From: Chloracidobacterium sp.
GTDB lineage: Bacteria > Acidobacteriota > Blastocatellia > Pyrinomonadales > Pyrinomonadaceae
Direction: 5' to 3'
Length of the DNA: 64,000 nt
NCBI GenBank assembly: GCA_016706275.1
Contig: JADJJY010000001.1
Coordinates: 1,054,001-1,118,000 of the forward strand
Shown piece by piece: positions 24,868 to 34,134 of the stretch. The notes under the pieces are model-generated. The model was not told the DNA's origin. It saw nothing but the letters and a program-made list of their open reading frames with translations, and did no database searches. The first letter of the stretch is position 1; every line of letters begins with the position of its first letter. Position numbers and translations under genes: made by a program.

Positions 24868-26460
24868 TTATACACCAACTTGCCGTGAAAAGTTGATACT
24901 TTTTGCGGCGGAAATTTCGGTATCCAACCTCTGGATCGAATGGACCTTAAATTTGTCTTCCTGCTCAGGGAAATCGTTGCGATAATGCCCGCCGCGAGAC
25001 TCTTCGCGCCAGAGAGCAGATGTTGCAACCAGCCGCGCAAGCGTGACAAAGTTTCGCGACGAGGTGCTCAGATTACCCGCGGCGATCTGATCAAATTCTT
25101 TGATCGCCCGTTTAAGCGAATCTTTGTCCCGCAAAATACCGACGCGTTCCCACATGATGCGTTTGACCCGCTTCTTTACAGCAGTCGCAAGCTCGGTTCC
25201 GAGTTTCGAGTTCCGAGTTTTGAGTTCTTCGGTTTTTGACTCGGAACTCAAAACTATTAACTCGGAACTGTCCGCCGCCGCCGCCGCCGCCGCTCCTGCC
25301 CTTGCACCAAAAACCAAACCCTCAAGCAGGGAATTCGACGCCAAGCGATTTGCTCCGTGGACACCAGTGCAGGTAACTTCACCTGCCGCATAGAGTCCCG
25401 GCAAAGTGCTGCGGCCCCACAGATCTGTGCGGATGCCGCCCATGCAGTAATGCGATGCGGGCGACACGGGCAGCATGTCTTTGGCGATGTCCAGGCTGTA
25501 GAATTTGCAGGTTTCGTAGATCTTTGGGAAACGATGTTTGAGGAAAACCTCATCGAGAGCGGTCATATCGAGAAAGACCGTTCGCGTTCCGGTTCGCCGC
25601 ATCTCAGCGACGATCGAGCGGGCGACGATGTCACGCGGGGCGAGCTCGGCCCGTTCGTCATAACGTGGCATAAAGCGTTCGCCGTATTTGTTTTTGAGGA
25701 TGCCGCCCTCGCCGCGCATTGCTTCGGAAAGCAAAAATCGCGGAGCTTTTTCTAGATTTAACGCCGTCGGGTGAAACTGGATAAACTCCATATCCGCCAT
25801 CTCGGCCCCGGCAAAATAAGCCATCGCCATGCCGTCGCCCGTCGCGACCGGCGGGTTTGTCGTGTGCTGATAGAGCTGTCCGGCACCGCCGGTGGCCATC
25901 ACGACTGCCTTGGCATAGATCTCACGCGGCTGTCGTAAAACGGGGTCGAGAAACCGCACGCCGACGCATCGGCCGTCGCGGACGATGAGGCTTTCGGTAT
26001 TTGCAAAAGGCGTCAGATTTATAGTCTTTTCCTGTCCCGCCCGGGCGATGAGTGAGCGGACAAATTCGGCTCCGGTCGAGTCACCGTGTGCATGGATTAT
26101 CCGCCGCCGCGAGTGCGCCGCCTCTTGCGTAAAGACCAGCTTGCCGCCCTCGCGGTCAAATTCGCCGCCCCATTCGATCAGTTGTTTTATGTACTTGGTG
26201 CCCTCAGTGACAAGCGTCTCAACGGCCTGTTCGTCGCACAAACCGGCACCCGCGACAAGCGTGTCGCCCTCGTGGAGCTCAGGATTATCGTCGTCAGACA
26301 GCACGACCGCGACGCCGCCTTGGGCGTATTCGGTGTTCGATTCGCTGGCCTTATCTTTGGTCAAAACGGCAACGCGTCCACCGCTTGCGGCAAGCTCAAT
26401 GCTCGCCCGCAGCCCCGCAACGCCGCTGCCGATAACGATAAAATCCGTTTCCAAAGACAT
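24868..26460 (-). CDS. nadB: L-aspartate oxidase
   Basis: This 530-residue flavoprotein oxidises L-aspartate to iminoaspartate, the first step of de novo NAD synthesis. It shows the FAD motif GSGVAG at 11-16, the TEYAQGGVAV segment, IQFHPTAL, RDIVARSI and the C-terminal GEVTCTGVHGANRLASNSLLEG. An atypical stretch at about residues 397-424, between an Ala-rich run and AVKKRVKR, is encoded by a palindromic repeat (25191-25272). It lies in the linker before the helical C-terminal domain, where an insert is likely tolerated. NadB gives an NAD route independent of tryptophan. Confidence 0.96.
   Translation of the reverse strand: MSLETDFIVIGSGVAGLRASIELAASGGRVAVLTKDKASESNTEYAQGGVAVVLSDDDNPELHEGDTLVAGAGLCDEQAVETLVTEGTKYIKQLIEWGGEFDREGGKLVFTQEAAHSRRRIIHAHGDSTGAEFVRSLIARAGQEKTINLTPFANTESLIVRDGRCVGVRFLDPVLRQPREIYAKAVVMATGGAGQLYQHTTNPPVATGDGMAMAYFAGAEMADMEFIQFHPTALNLEKAPRFLLSEAMRGEGGILKNKYGERFMPRYDERAELAPRDIVARSIVAEMRRTGTRTVFLDMTALDEVFLKHRFPKIYETCKFYSLDIAKDMLPVSPASHYCMGGIRTDLWGRSTLPGLYAAGEVTCTGVHGANRLASNSLLEGLVFGARAGAAAAAAADSSELIVLSSESKTEELKTRNSKLGTELATAVKKRVKRIMWERVGILRDKDSLKRAIKEFDQIAAGNLSTSSRNFVTLARLVATSALWREESRGGHYRNDFPEQEDKFKVHSIQRLDTEISAAKSINFSRQVGV
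25191..25272. repeat. Palindromic repeat inside nadB coding sequence
   Basis: This stretch is built from GAGTT/CCGAGTT words and their complements. For example, the left arm near 25208-25226 pairs with 25245-25269. It encodes residues 397-424 of NadB in frame without stop codons. The composition resembles the intergenic word-repeats of the window rather than the surrounding gene. Confidence 0.75.
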
Positions 26461-26506
26461 TAACTGAAATGTAGCAAATTCGCAGTAAAGTATCGAATTA
26501 GGATTT

Positions 26507-26582
26507 TAACCGCGAAAAATGCGAAAAGACGCTAAACAGAAATTGCTTTCTTTTTAGCGTCTTTTCGTGTGTTTAGCGGTTG
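26507..26582. repeat. Intergenic palindrome of AACCGCGAAAAATGCGAAA type
   Basis: Left arm 26507-26535 and right arm 26551-26582 form a long inverted repeat around CTTTCTTT, between the LysM gene and nadB. The 19-mer AACCGCGAAAAATGCGAAA at 26508-26526 recurs exactly at 36033-36051, where it lies inside a gene. The structure could also end transcription of the LysM gene. Confidence 0.85.
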
Positions 26583-26597
26583 TAAAAACCGATCCGT

Positions 26598-26975
26598 TTA
26601 GACAGGGATCTTGAGTTCCTGCCCTGGATAGATCTTGTCAGGGTGATGCAGGATGTCGCGGTTAGCGTCCCAGATGGCTTTCCACTGGATGCCGTAACCC
26701 GCAGCGATCTTGCTCAGGTTATCGCCCGACTCGACGGTGTAGGTGCTGCCACCACCACCGGCGGCGTCGCCGAGGCCAATGTTTAGAATGAGATCGTTGC
26801 TCTTGAAATCAGGGTCCAAGCGTTCGTACTCATCCCATAGTGCTTGTTTTGCTTCCGAACTCGGAGCTGTACCGTTTAACACGAGTGCTCCGTCGGCACC
26901 TTCGCTAAGCTCGTACGCCGTTCCGTTTGAATTAGCAAGTTCGAGAAGTGACTGATATTTTTCTTGTACTGACAT
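26598..26975 (-). CDS. LysM domain protein
   Basis: This 125-residue protein has an N-terminal alpha/beta module (residues 1-70), a Gly-rich linker and a C-terminal LysM domain (about 78-125: YTVESGDNLSKIAAGYG...PGQELKIPV) that binds peptidoglycan. It is similar in layout to YgaU/Kbp. No signal peptide is present. A strong GAGGAGG site precedes the start. It follows the BON lipoprotein gene by 17 bases, a pairing seen in envelope-stress operons. Confidence 0.9.
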   Translation of the reverse strand: MSVQEKYQSLLELANSNGTAYELSEGADGALVLNGTAPSSEAKQALWDEYERLDPDFKSNDLILNIGLGDAAGGGGSTYTVESGDNLSKIAAGYGIQWKAIWDANRDILHHPDKIYPGQELKIPV

Positions 26976-26992
26976 ATTTTTGTTCCTCCTCG

Positions 26993-27475
26993 TTAGTTTC
27001 CTTTGGTTATCTGGTTGTCCCAGCCGGTGATGCCCGACTCATTGATCGCCATAACGACTTGTGCGTATTTAGCAGCCGGAACGGTTCCCTTAATGGTCGC
27101 TTTGCCGTTAACGACGTCGATGGTTAGGCCGCTAACGCCTGCCTTTTTCATCGCTTCGTTAAGCTTGCCCGTCAGAGCCGGATCAGTAGCAGCAGGTGTC
27201 GCCACCGGTAGCGGCTTGAGTGTACAGCTGTTGGTCACCGATTTGATTCCCTCAACTGACTTTACCGAAGCCTCAGCCTTGGCTTTGACTGCCTGATCGG
27301 CAACCTCACCTGTTAGTGTCGCTACGCCGTCTTTGACGGCAACCGTCACGCCTGTGACCTTGTCAGCAGCCAGTTTATCTGTGGCTGCCTTTGTCAGATC
27401 TGCATCGCTCTTGCCGCAAGCGCTCATAAATAAAGCCATTGCGAGCATTAGAACTGTAAAAAATTTAACTTTCAT
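26993..27475 (-). CDS. BON-domain lipoprotein
   Basis: The start at 27475 follows GGGAGGAAAA and gives a lipoprotein signal with lipobox MSAC. The mature protein carries two BON domains (about residues 30-80 and 98-158), recognisable from ADKVTGVTVAVKDGVATLTGEVAD and the similar second copy ending in GTVPAAKYAQVVMAI. BON domains (OsmY type) bind phospholipid surfaces and protect the envelope. It is co-oriented with the LysM gene immediately downstream and probably co-transcribed with it. Confidence 0.9.
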   Translation of the reverse strand: MKVKFFTVLMLAMALFMSACGKSDADLTKAATDKLAADKVTGVTVAVKDGVATLTGEVADQAVKAKAEASVKSVEGIKSVTNSCTLKPLPVATPAATDPALTGKLNEAMKKAGVSGLTIDVVNGKATIKGTVPAAKYAQVVMAINESGITGWDNQITKGN

Positions 27476-27647
27476 TTTTCCTCCCGAAAAATTCTGTCTT
27501 TTATTATTTAACGTATTATCGCTTTGATCCACGCGATACTAACTAACCGACACGAGTCATCCCAATAGAGGGGCAACCGGCTCTAATTATTTAGTGAGAT
27601 TATAGTGATTGAAAACGAAAAGTTTCGCAAGATAAAAATGATGTTTT

Positions 27648-28163
27648 TTAACCAAAAATTTCTTCGGCGATCTGCTGGGCCGCGTCGTACGAAGTATGGT
27701 CGCGTCGAATGATGAAATGCCATTCAGCGAGACAATAGACTTTTTGTCTTTCATCAAACAAACTACGGGCTTTTACCTTGTTGCGGGCCAGCGGTCGCTC
27801 CTTGCGGGAAAAAGTTATATTGAGCCAGCAATGCTCAAAAGTTGCCTCGAGCCAGACACCGGTAAAGCCATGAGCTTTGAGCAGTTCACGGTTTTCGGGA
27901 ATCGTCCAGGTCCCGCCGCCGAGGCTCAATATCCGTGAATCTGTGTCGCTGAGCAGGAGTTTGAGGTTGGCGGTCTCGATCTCGCGATATTTATCCACGC
28001 CGTCTTCGTCAATGATCTTGGCGACAATACGGCCGTCATTTCGTTCGATAAAACGATCAAGATCGGTCCAGCGGCACCTCAGCTTATTTGCGAGATGACG
28101 TGCGACGCTCGATTTGCCGACGCCCATAAAACCGGTCAGTGCGATCTTGATGTCCTTGTTCAT
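27648..28163 (-). CDS. aroK: Shikimate kinase
   Basis: This 171-residue kinase phosphorylates shikimate. The P-loop GFMGVGKSS is at 11-19, followed by the DxD Asp33/Asp35 in WTDLDRFIE, EDGVDKYREIE and the shikimate-binding LSLGGGTW. The lid region ERPLAR is present. The start at 28163 lies eight bases after the aroA stop, so aroA-aroK form an operon. The remaining shikimate enzymes AroD and AroE are fused and encoded at 52401. Confidence 0.93.
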   Translation of the reverse strand: MNKDIKIALTGFMGVGKSSVARHLANKLRCRWTDLDRFIERNDGRIVAKIIDEDGVDKYREIETANLKLLLSDTDSRILSLGGGTWTIPENRELLKAHGFTGVWLEATFEHCWLNITFSRKERPLARNKVKARSLFDERQKVYCLAEWHFIIRRDHTSYDAAQQIAEEIFG

Positions 28164-28171
28164 CGTGGTAA

Positions 28172-29467
28172 TTAAGACTTTACGACAGACGCGAGCGTTT
28201 CGAAAAATTCGGGAAAGGACACATCGGCACACTCGGCTCCGACGATCTCTGTTTCGCCGTCCGCGAGCAGACCTGCGACGGCAAATGCCATTGCGATACG
28301 ATGATCGCCGAAAGAATCGATGACCGCGCCTTTTAGTTGCGAGCGTTCGACATGAAATCCATCGTCAAACTCGGTCACACTCGCACCCATTCGGCGGAGA
28401 TTTTCGGTCACGGAATGGATGCGGTCAGATTCTTTGACCCGCAACTCGCCCGCGTCGCGAACCTCTAATCCATTTGCCAACTGCGTGCCAAGTATCGCTA
28501 GTATCGGTATCTCGTCGATCAGATCAGCGACCGCCGCGCCCTCGATAACGAGCGGTGCCTCTTGCTCATCGAGCCCGCCGCTGATGGTCAGCGTATCCGC
28601 CGGTTCGCCACGACGTTCGGCGTCTTTGCGGGGCGGCAGTTTTGCACCTACACATTCGAGAACGTCCAAGATCGCGGTTCTTGTAGGGTTAGTCCCGACA
28701 TTTGGCAGGGTCAGTTCGGATCCCGGCAGACACGCCGCCGCAACGAGGAAAAATGCGGCAGACGAGATGTCGCACGGTATCATCAGCTCCGTAGCCGTCG
28801 GACGCGATGTGCCTTTGATAAAGCGAATTTTGCTTGCCGGCCCGCCGTCCGTGCCGACACGAACACCAAACAAAGGCAGTAGCCGTTCGGTGTGATCACG
28901 CGTGAGAGACGGCTCAATAGTCGAGGTTTCGCCATTGGCATAAAGCCCCGCAAACAGCACGCACGATTTTATCTGAGCCGAGACGACAGGCGTGTGATAC
29001 GCGATCGCCCGCAAGGGATACCGGCCATGGATAGTTAGCGGAGCCTTGTCATCGTCAGACGCTATCGTCGCCCCCATTTGCTCAAGCGGTTCGATGATCC
29101 GCCGCATCGGGCGTTTTACCAGCGAATCGTCACCCGTCAAAACACTTTTGAAACGCTGCCCTGCCAAAATTCCGGCGAGCAGACGCATCGTCGTACCACT
29201 GTTGCCGCAATTGAGCGGAGCCTCGGGCTTTTTTAGTCCAAATTTACCGACCCCGTCAATAAAAACCGTGCTGCCGTCACGCCGTATTTCTACGCCGAGC
29301 GGGCGAAGGCAATCTAGCGTGGAGGTGCAATCGGCACTCGCCGCAAAGTTATCAAGCCGCGAAGTGCCGTCGGCGATCGCCGCGATTATTGCGGCACGAT
29401 GTGAGATAGATTTGTCGCCGGGCAGCTCAACAATACCCTGTATCGACCCCGCAGGTTTGACCTTCAT
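28172..29467 (-). CDS. aroA: 3-phosphoshikimate 1-carboxyvinyltransferase (EPSP synthase)
   Basis: This 431-residue enzyme joins phosphoenolpyruvate to shikimate-3-phosphate. Landmarks are PGDKSISHRA (Lys19, Ser20, Arg24), the PEP-binding LNCGNSGTTMRLLAG, KSCVLFAGL, DISSAAFFLVAA and the C-terminal VKESDRI and FGDHRIAMAFA. It heads the aroA-aroK pair. Confidence 0.97.
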   Translation of the reverse strand: MKVKPAGSIQGIVELPGDKSISHRAAIIAAIADGTSRLDNFAASADCTSTLDCLRPLGVEIRRDGSTVFIDGVGKFGLKKPEAPLNCGNSGTTMRLLAGILAGQRFKSVLTGDDSLVKRPMRRIIEPLEQMGATIASDDDKAPLTIHGRYPLRAIAYHTPVVSAQIKSCVLFAGLYANGETSTIEPSLTRDHTERLLPLFGVRVGTDGGPASKIRFIKGTSRPTATELMIPCDISSAAFFLVAAACLPGSELTLPNVGTNPTRTAILDVLECVGAKLPPRKDAERRGEPADTLTISGGLDEQEAPLVIEGAAVADLIDEIPILAILGTQLANGLEVRDAGELRVKESDRIHSVTENLRRMGASVTEFDDGFHVERSQLKGAVIDSFGDHRIAMAFAVAGLLADGETEIVGAECADVSFPEFFETLASVVKS

Positions 29468-29551
29468 TAGTCAATCTTAGACGAACTACGCCGCATTTGT
29501 CTTGACACCAACTGCCTTAAACGGCTAACTTACAAAACATATACTTTTCTT

Positions 29552-29956
29552 ATGATTCGTGAGATCCAGTTGCCTAGCCGTATCGAATCGGTCGACCAAG
29601 CCGCCATAGAAGCGGATGAATTTGCCAAAAGCTGCGGTTTTGGTGACGATTTTGTTTCCGCGATCGATCTCGCTATCCGCGAATCGGTGGCAAACGCCGT
29701 CAAGCACGGTAATAAATTTGATGAGTCAAAAAGCGTCGACGTCACGTTTACCGACTCGGATGAGGGCTTTGAGGTGACCGTTCGCGATCACGGGGCCGGG
29801 TTTGACGTCGATGAAATTCCCGATCCGACGAACCCCGAAAATCTGTTAAAAGCTAACGGCCGGGGCATCCTGTTTATGAACTCATTTATGGATGAGGTTA
29901 GTTGGTCAAACCATTCCGGCGGAGGAATGGTCGTAAAAATGATAAAAAAGAGATAA
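29552..29956 (+). CDS. Anti-sigma factor serine kinase (RsbW/SpoIIAB-like)
   Basis: This 134-residue GHKL ATPase has an N box (ESVANAVKHGNKF, residues 44-56), a G1 box (DHGAGFD, about 85-91) and a G2 box (GRGILFMNSFMDEV, about 109-122). Such kinases bind a sigma factor or phosphorylate a STAS antagonist. The antagonist is encoded 82 bases downstream on the same strand, so the two are a partner-switching pair. No sigma-B-type factor lies next to them. Confidence 0.9.
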   Translation: MIREIQLPSRIESVDQAAIEADEFAKSCGFGDDFVSAIDLAIRESVANAVKHGNKFDESKSVDVTFTDSDEGFEVTVRDHGAGFDVDEIPDPTNPENLLKANGRGILFMNSFMDEVSWSNHSGGGMVVKMIKKR

Positions 29957-30038
29957 TTGCCGCTTGATGCTTGGACTTTTGTATTGAGTTTGGTCTAAAA
30001 TCGGCTATCGCAATTTATAAACGCAAGAGGAGATAAAA

Positions 30039-30386
30039 ATGTCTGATATTACGATCACTGAACGCCAGGCTGGCGATGTAACTATCCTTGACCTAGACGG
30101 CAAGGTCACTATCGGCGAGGGCAGCGTTGCACTTCGCACGGCTATCCGACGCCTCCTTGGCGAAGGCAAGAACAAGATCCTGCTCAATCTCGCAGGTGTC
30201 GGCTATATCGATTCGAGCGGTATCGGCGAATTGGTTTCGAGTTTTACCGCTGTCAAAAAAGAGGGCGGAACATTAAAGCTTTTGAAATTGACGCAGAAAA
30301 TTCAGGACCTGCTTGCTATCACCAAGCTTTTAACCGTCTTTGATGTTTTTGACGAAGAAAGCGAAGCCCTCAGCAGCTATAACTAA
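30039..30386 (+). CDS. STAS-domain anti-sigma factor antagonist
   Basis: This 115-residue STAS protein has the phosphorylation segment YIDSSGIGEL at 57-66, with Ser59 the likely phosphoacceptor by comparison with SpoIIAA. An AAGAGGAG site precedes the start. When unphosphorylated it should release the sigma factor held by the kinase encoded just upstream. A terminator follows. Confidence 0.93.
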   Translation: MSDITITERQAGDVTILDLDGKVTIGEGSVALRTAIRRLLGEGKNKILLNLAGVGYIDSSGIGELVSSFTAVKKEGGTLKLLKLTQKIQDLLAITKLLTVFDVFDEESEALSSYN

Positions 30387-30408
30387 ACGCTGCGAATTGC
30401 AGAGAATA

Positions 30409-30455
30409 AAAAGGGTAAAGGAAAGCGTTTTGTTCCTTTATCCTTTCTTATTTTG
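30409..30455 (+). terminator. Terminator after the STAS gene
   Basis: AAGGGTAAAGGAA (30411-30423) pairs with TTCCTTTATCCTTT (30433-30446) across a short loop, followed by CTTATTTT. It ends the kinase-antagonist transcript. Confidence 0.75.
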
Positions 30456-30533
30456 CGGCAGGTTTGATACATCTTTAGGGCCGCAAGATTCATCTTTCTA
30501 AACAGAAAGTTTTTTAGTTTTTAAATTATCTAA

Positions 30534-32321
30534 ATGATGCAGCGAGTTTTTTTATCCATCTTATTGATCGCGTTTTCCGCAAACGCTTTTGGCCAGGCCC
30601 CGGCGTCGGGTTTTGACCTGACTAATTACGGAGTCAAGATCGAGCCTGACAAACGTCTGCTCGTCGTGCTTGCGTCGCTCGAAATGGCGCAGACGACAAA
30701 TCCCGACGGCACTTTTACCAAGCTCATCAACACGCCGCTATCGGCGGACGGGGCAAAGTTTCGCGACCAGCTTATCTTAGACAATGCGAGTATGCCGGCG
30801 GATCTTCGAACCCGCATCTCGGCTTTTGTCGCTCAAAATAAAAAACGAAATCCTAAGGCGACCGATGCCGAGATCGTTGCGCCGTTTATATCAATGGCAT
30901 ACACGCTATCGCCGGTGCCCGAGCTTGGTGACCCTGTGGTCACGAGCGATCTGCCCGGGAAACTACTCGACGTGCTCGATTATTCGCCACTGGTTCGCGA
31001 GTTTTACAAACGTTCGCCGATCAGCTCAAAGCTTGATAGCTATGTAAAGACCTATCGCGAACAAGCCGACGGACGCCTTCGCACGTCGACCCGTGACATG
31101 GTCAGCGAACTGCTCGAATATCTGCACACGCGGCCGCAGCTTATTTTTTCTGAAAAAGTAAAAGTCGAGACAAAACGTCCAAACAGTAAAACGGTGCTTG
31201 TTCAGACCGAGATACGCGAACACGACCGGCATTTTTTCGTTGTACCCGAAAATCTCGCGGCGAAAGGCGATATCAATTTTCTCAACATCCGCGACGATTA
31301 TTACTTGATCGTGCCGCCCGACACCGATGTCAGCATCACCGAGGGCCGTCGTGCGTTTTTGCGTTTTGTGATCGATCCGCTGATACTCGCAAATTCTAAA
31401 GAAATGACAGCCGTACGCGATTGGGCAAAACCGATTCTTGAAGAACTTCGAAAAACAAACTCGTCGATCTCGCCGGATGTTTTCCTTGCGATGTCGCGCT
31501 CCCTCGTCGCGGCGGTCGATATCCGTCAGGCTGAGTTCACAAAGATACGCGTCGCTACAGATCAAATACGCCAAAAACTGCCGACTCTCAAGACCGACGC
31601 CGAGAAAACCGCTCTTACCACCGAACTGACAAAGCAAAAAGCGGCGTTTGCAGACGAAGCCGCCCAGCAATTGTTTGAGGAGTATCAAAAGGGTGCGGTG
31701 CTGTCGTTTTATTTTGCGGAGCAGTTAAAAGGAGTCGAGGATTCGGGTTTTGACATCGCTTCGTCTTTGCGTGAGATGGTGGCCGCATTTGACCCGGCAA
31801 AAGAGGCCAACCGTATTTCGGACACCGCCGAGGCCCGCAAGCGTGCTCTTGCGGCTCGTGAGGAACGCAAAAGCCATCCTGATACGATGGCCGTCGTCGA
31901 GAGCCCTTTGACCGGCAAGCTCATCGCGATCCAAAAGGTGATCGATGCCCGCGATCTCACTAGAGCTAATGCCGATCTTAAACAACTCCTGAAAGAGTAT
32001 CCGTCCGAGCCGCGTATTTATTACAACATCGGCCGCGTCGCCGGGCTTTCGGCGGTCGGTGTTCAGGATCCTGAAGTGGTCGCACAAAAGCTGCTTGAGG
32101 CAAAGGTCGCGTATACCAATGTCCTCAACACAGCGACCGGCGGTACTGATAGGTCATTGCTTTCGCTCACGTACGTTGCACTCGCGAGGATCTACGAGTT
32201 TGACAATAATTCGGCATACGCCATCAAACTCTATGACGAAGCGATCAAGCTCGACGATATTTCGGGCGGAGCGTTTCGCGAAGCGATCGCCGGCAAGCAG
32301 CGTCTGCTAAAGCCGCAATAA
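30534..32321 (+). CDS. Exported helical/TPR-like protein of unknown function
   Basis: This 595-residue protein starts with a signal peptide (MQRVFLSILLIAFSANAFGQ). The mature protein is rich in helices. A C-terminal region of about 120 residues (PRIYYNIGRVAGL, LTYVALARIYEFDNNSAYAIKLYDEAIKL) looks like two or three TPR units. A central coiled-coil-like region is rich in Lys, Thr and Glu. I recognise no enzyme motif. It lies 45 bases before era but has no evident functional link. Confidence 0.75.
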   Translation: MMQRVFLSILLIAFSANAFGQAPASGFDLTNYGVKIEPDKRLLVVLASLEMAQTTNPDGTFTKLINTPLSADGAKFRDQLILDNASMPADLRTRISAFVAQNKKRNPKATDAEIVAPFISMAYTLSPVPELGDPVVTSDLPGKLLDVLDYSPLVREFYKRSPISSKLDSYVKTYREQADGRLRTSTRDMVSELLEYLHTRPQLIFSEKVKVETKRPNSKTVLVQTEIREHDRHFFVVPENLAAKGDINFLNIRDDYYLIVPPDTDVSITEGRRAFLRFVIDPLILANSKEMTAVRDWAKPILEELRKTNSSISPDVFLAMSRSLVAAVDIRQAEFTKIRVATDQIRQKLPTLKTDAEKTALTTELTKQKAAFADEAAQQLFEEYQKGAVLSFYFAEQLKGVEDSGFDIASSLREMVAAFDPAKEANRISDTAEARKRALAAREERKSHPDTMAVVESPLTGKLIAIQKVIDARDLTRANADLKQLLKEYPSEPRIYYNIGRVAGLSAVGVQDPEVVAQKLLEAKVAYTNVLNTATGGTDRSLLSLTYVALARIYEFDNNSAYAIKLYDEAIKLDDISGGAFREAIAGKQRLLKPQ

Positions 32322-32365
32322 CGCCAAACTCTACATTTTACTCAAAGTCTGATACCGTCTAGTTG

Positions 32366-33265
32366 ATGTCAAATAACGCCTTTCGCAGCGGGCTGGTTGC
32401 TCTCATCGGCCGTCCAAACGCCGGTAAATCCACACTACTAAACCGTCTCGTCGGCGAAAAGATCGCGGCTGTCTCAAACAAGCCGCAGACCACGCGTCAC
32501 CGCATCAAAGGCATCGTAACGCTGCCTGAGGGGCAGATAGTTTTCATCGACACACCCGGCGTCCACAAACCCGGCCATTTGCTCAACCGCCGGATGATGA
32601 CCGCCGTTCACGACGCCATCATGTCGGTCGATCTGATCGTGCTCATGCGTGACGCCAGCGTCTCGACCGGAAACGGCGATATGTTTGTCTTTGACCTCAT
32701 CAAACAAGCCGAAAAACCGGCGGTTTTACTGCTAAATAAGACAGATAAACTAAAAGATAAAGCTGCTCTTTTACCTCTAATCGAGGGATATTCAAGCGAA
32801 TTCGAGTTTGCCGAGATCGTGCCCGTTTCCGCTCTAAAGGGCGACGCCATTGACGATCTGCTCGCGTCCATCGTCAAACATCTCCCCGAGGGCGAGGCTT
32901 TATTTGCAGACGACGAGATGACCGACCAATCAACGCGAATAATCGCCGCTGAGATGGTGCGCGAAAAGATATTGCAATCCACGGGCGAAGAGATCCCTTA
33001 CGTAACAGCGGTCGTGACAGAGGTTTTTGACGAATCAAAACCGGGCATTACACGCATCTACTGTGCGATCTATGTCGAGCGTTCGTCGCAAAAAAAGATA
33101 GTCATCGGCAAAATGGGCAGCCGCATCAAGGACATTGGCACCAAGGCACGTGTCGATATCGAAAAGCTGCTGGGCAAAAAAGTTTTCTTAAAATTATTCG
33201 TAAAGGTCGTCGAAGACTGGCGCAACCGCGAACGCGATCTCGACGATATCGGTATTCACGAATGA
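32366..33265 (+). CDS. era: GTPase Era
   Basis: This ribosome-associated GTPase (299 residues from the ATG at 32366; a TTG one codon earlier is possible) helps 16S rRNA maturation. G-motifs are GRPNAGKS at 15-22, DTPG at 62-65, NKTD at 124-127 and VSALKGD. The C-terminal KH domain (about 215-299) contains IVIGKMGSRIKDIG. It overlaps prmA by four bases. Confidence 0.97.
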   Translation: MSNNAFRSGLVALIGRPNAGKSTLLNRLVGEKIAAVSNKPQTTRHRIKGIVTLPEGQIVFIDTPGVHKPGHLLNRRMMTAVHDAIMSVDLIVLMRDASVSTGNGDMFVFDLIKQAEKPAVLLLNKTDKLKDKAALLPLIEGYSSEFEFAEIVPVSALKGDAIDDLLASIVKHLPEGEALFADDEMTDQSTRIIAAEMVREKILQSTGEEIPYVTAVVTEVFDESKPGITRIYCAIYVERSSQKKIVIGKMGSRIKDIGTKARVDIEKLLGKKVFLKLFVKVVEDWRNRERDLDDIGIHE

Positions 33266-34134
33266 GCGAAACCCCCGCGAAAAGATGGTTCGCAGTCGAT
33301 GTCGAGGCAGATGCCCCCGCTGCTGAGGCCGTCGAATATGCATTTAACACGCTCGATGCCCTCGGCACCGAGATCGATCATCTGCGAAAAACGGGCACTG
33401 ACGCCGTGAAAATAACCGGCTATTTCAACAACCTTCCGACCGCCGAAGATTTACAATTCGAGATCGATGACGCCCTAAATATCTATGAACAAGAACAAAC
33501 AGCGATACGTTCCACGTCCACGCGTGAGGTCGAGGACGCCGATTGGCTCGCCGAATGGAAACGCCATTGGAAACCCACCGAGATCGGCAGATTTATCATC
33601 GCACCGCCTTGGTCGGAAGTTGCCACGACCGACAAGATCATCATCCGCATAGAGCCAAACATGGCATTTGGCACCGGAACGCACGACACTACGCAACTCT
33701 GCCTGAAAGCGATCGGCGAGCAGTATGAGCCCGAAATGTCTGTGCTGGATGTGGGTACAGGAACCGGTATTCTGGCAATTGCTGTAGCGAAACTCGGCGG
33801 CACAGACATCTTCGCCTGCGACACCGACGCCGATTCCATAAAGATCGCCCGCGAAAATGCCGTCTTAAATGGTGTCGGCGATGCCATTAATTTCGCCGAC
33901 GGCCCGATCGACGACAGAACGCCGCAATACGACTTCACGTGCGCAAACCTGACCGCCGATGTGATCGTGCCGATCCTGCCGCTGCTCCTCGCAAAGACAA
34001 AAAACATCCTGCTCCTTTCCGGGATCCTTGCCGAACAAGAAAAACTTATCACGGACGAGCTTTTGAAATTTCAAATTTCAAATTTTCAAATTGAACATTC
34101 AGGCGAGTGGATATCCGTCCTAATCAAATTCTAA
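33262..34134 (+). CDS. prmA: Ribosomal protein L11 methyltransferase
   Basis: This 290-residue SAM-dependent methyltransferase modifies ribosomal protein L11. It has the PrmA signature MAFGTGTHDTT at 134-144, the SAM loop DVGTGTG at 163-169 and CANLTADVIVPILP. It begins in an ATGA overlap with era. Residues 268-278 (FQISNFQIE region) are encoded by an AAATTTCAAATTTC-type repeat that also occurs in aroDE. The stop overlaps the convergent propeller gene. Confidence 0.95.
   Translation: MSETPAKRWFAVDVEADAPAAEAVEYAFNTLDALGTEIDHLRKTGTDAVKITGYFNNLPTAEDLQFEIDDALNIYEQEQTAIRSTSTREVEDADWLAEWKRHWKPTEIGRFIIAPPWSEVATTDKIIIRIEPNMAFGTGTHDTTQLCLKAIGEQYEPEMSVLDVGTGTGILAIAVAKLGGTDIFACDTDADSIKIARENAVLNGVGDAINFADGPIDDRTPQYDFTCANLTADVIVPILPLLLAKTKNILLLSGILAEQEKLITDELLKFQISNFQIEHSGEWISVLIKF
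34065..34093. repeat. AAATTTCAAATTTTC word repeat inside prmA
   Basis: Repeated (G)AAATTTCAAATTT words near the 3' end of prmA encode FQISNFQI in frame. A related palindrome lies in aroDE at 52541-52574. Base composition is far more AT-rich than the flanking gene. Confidence 0.7.

Noticed and set aside
25255..25300. Poly-alanine run in nadB as a frameshift or assembly artefact
   Set aside because: The frame stays open on both sides and downstream motifs are intact, so it is only a GCC repeat.
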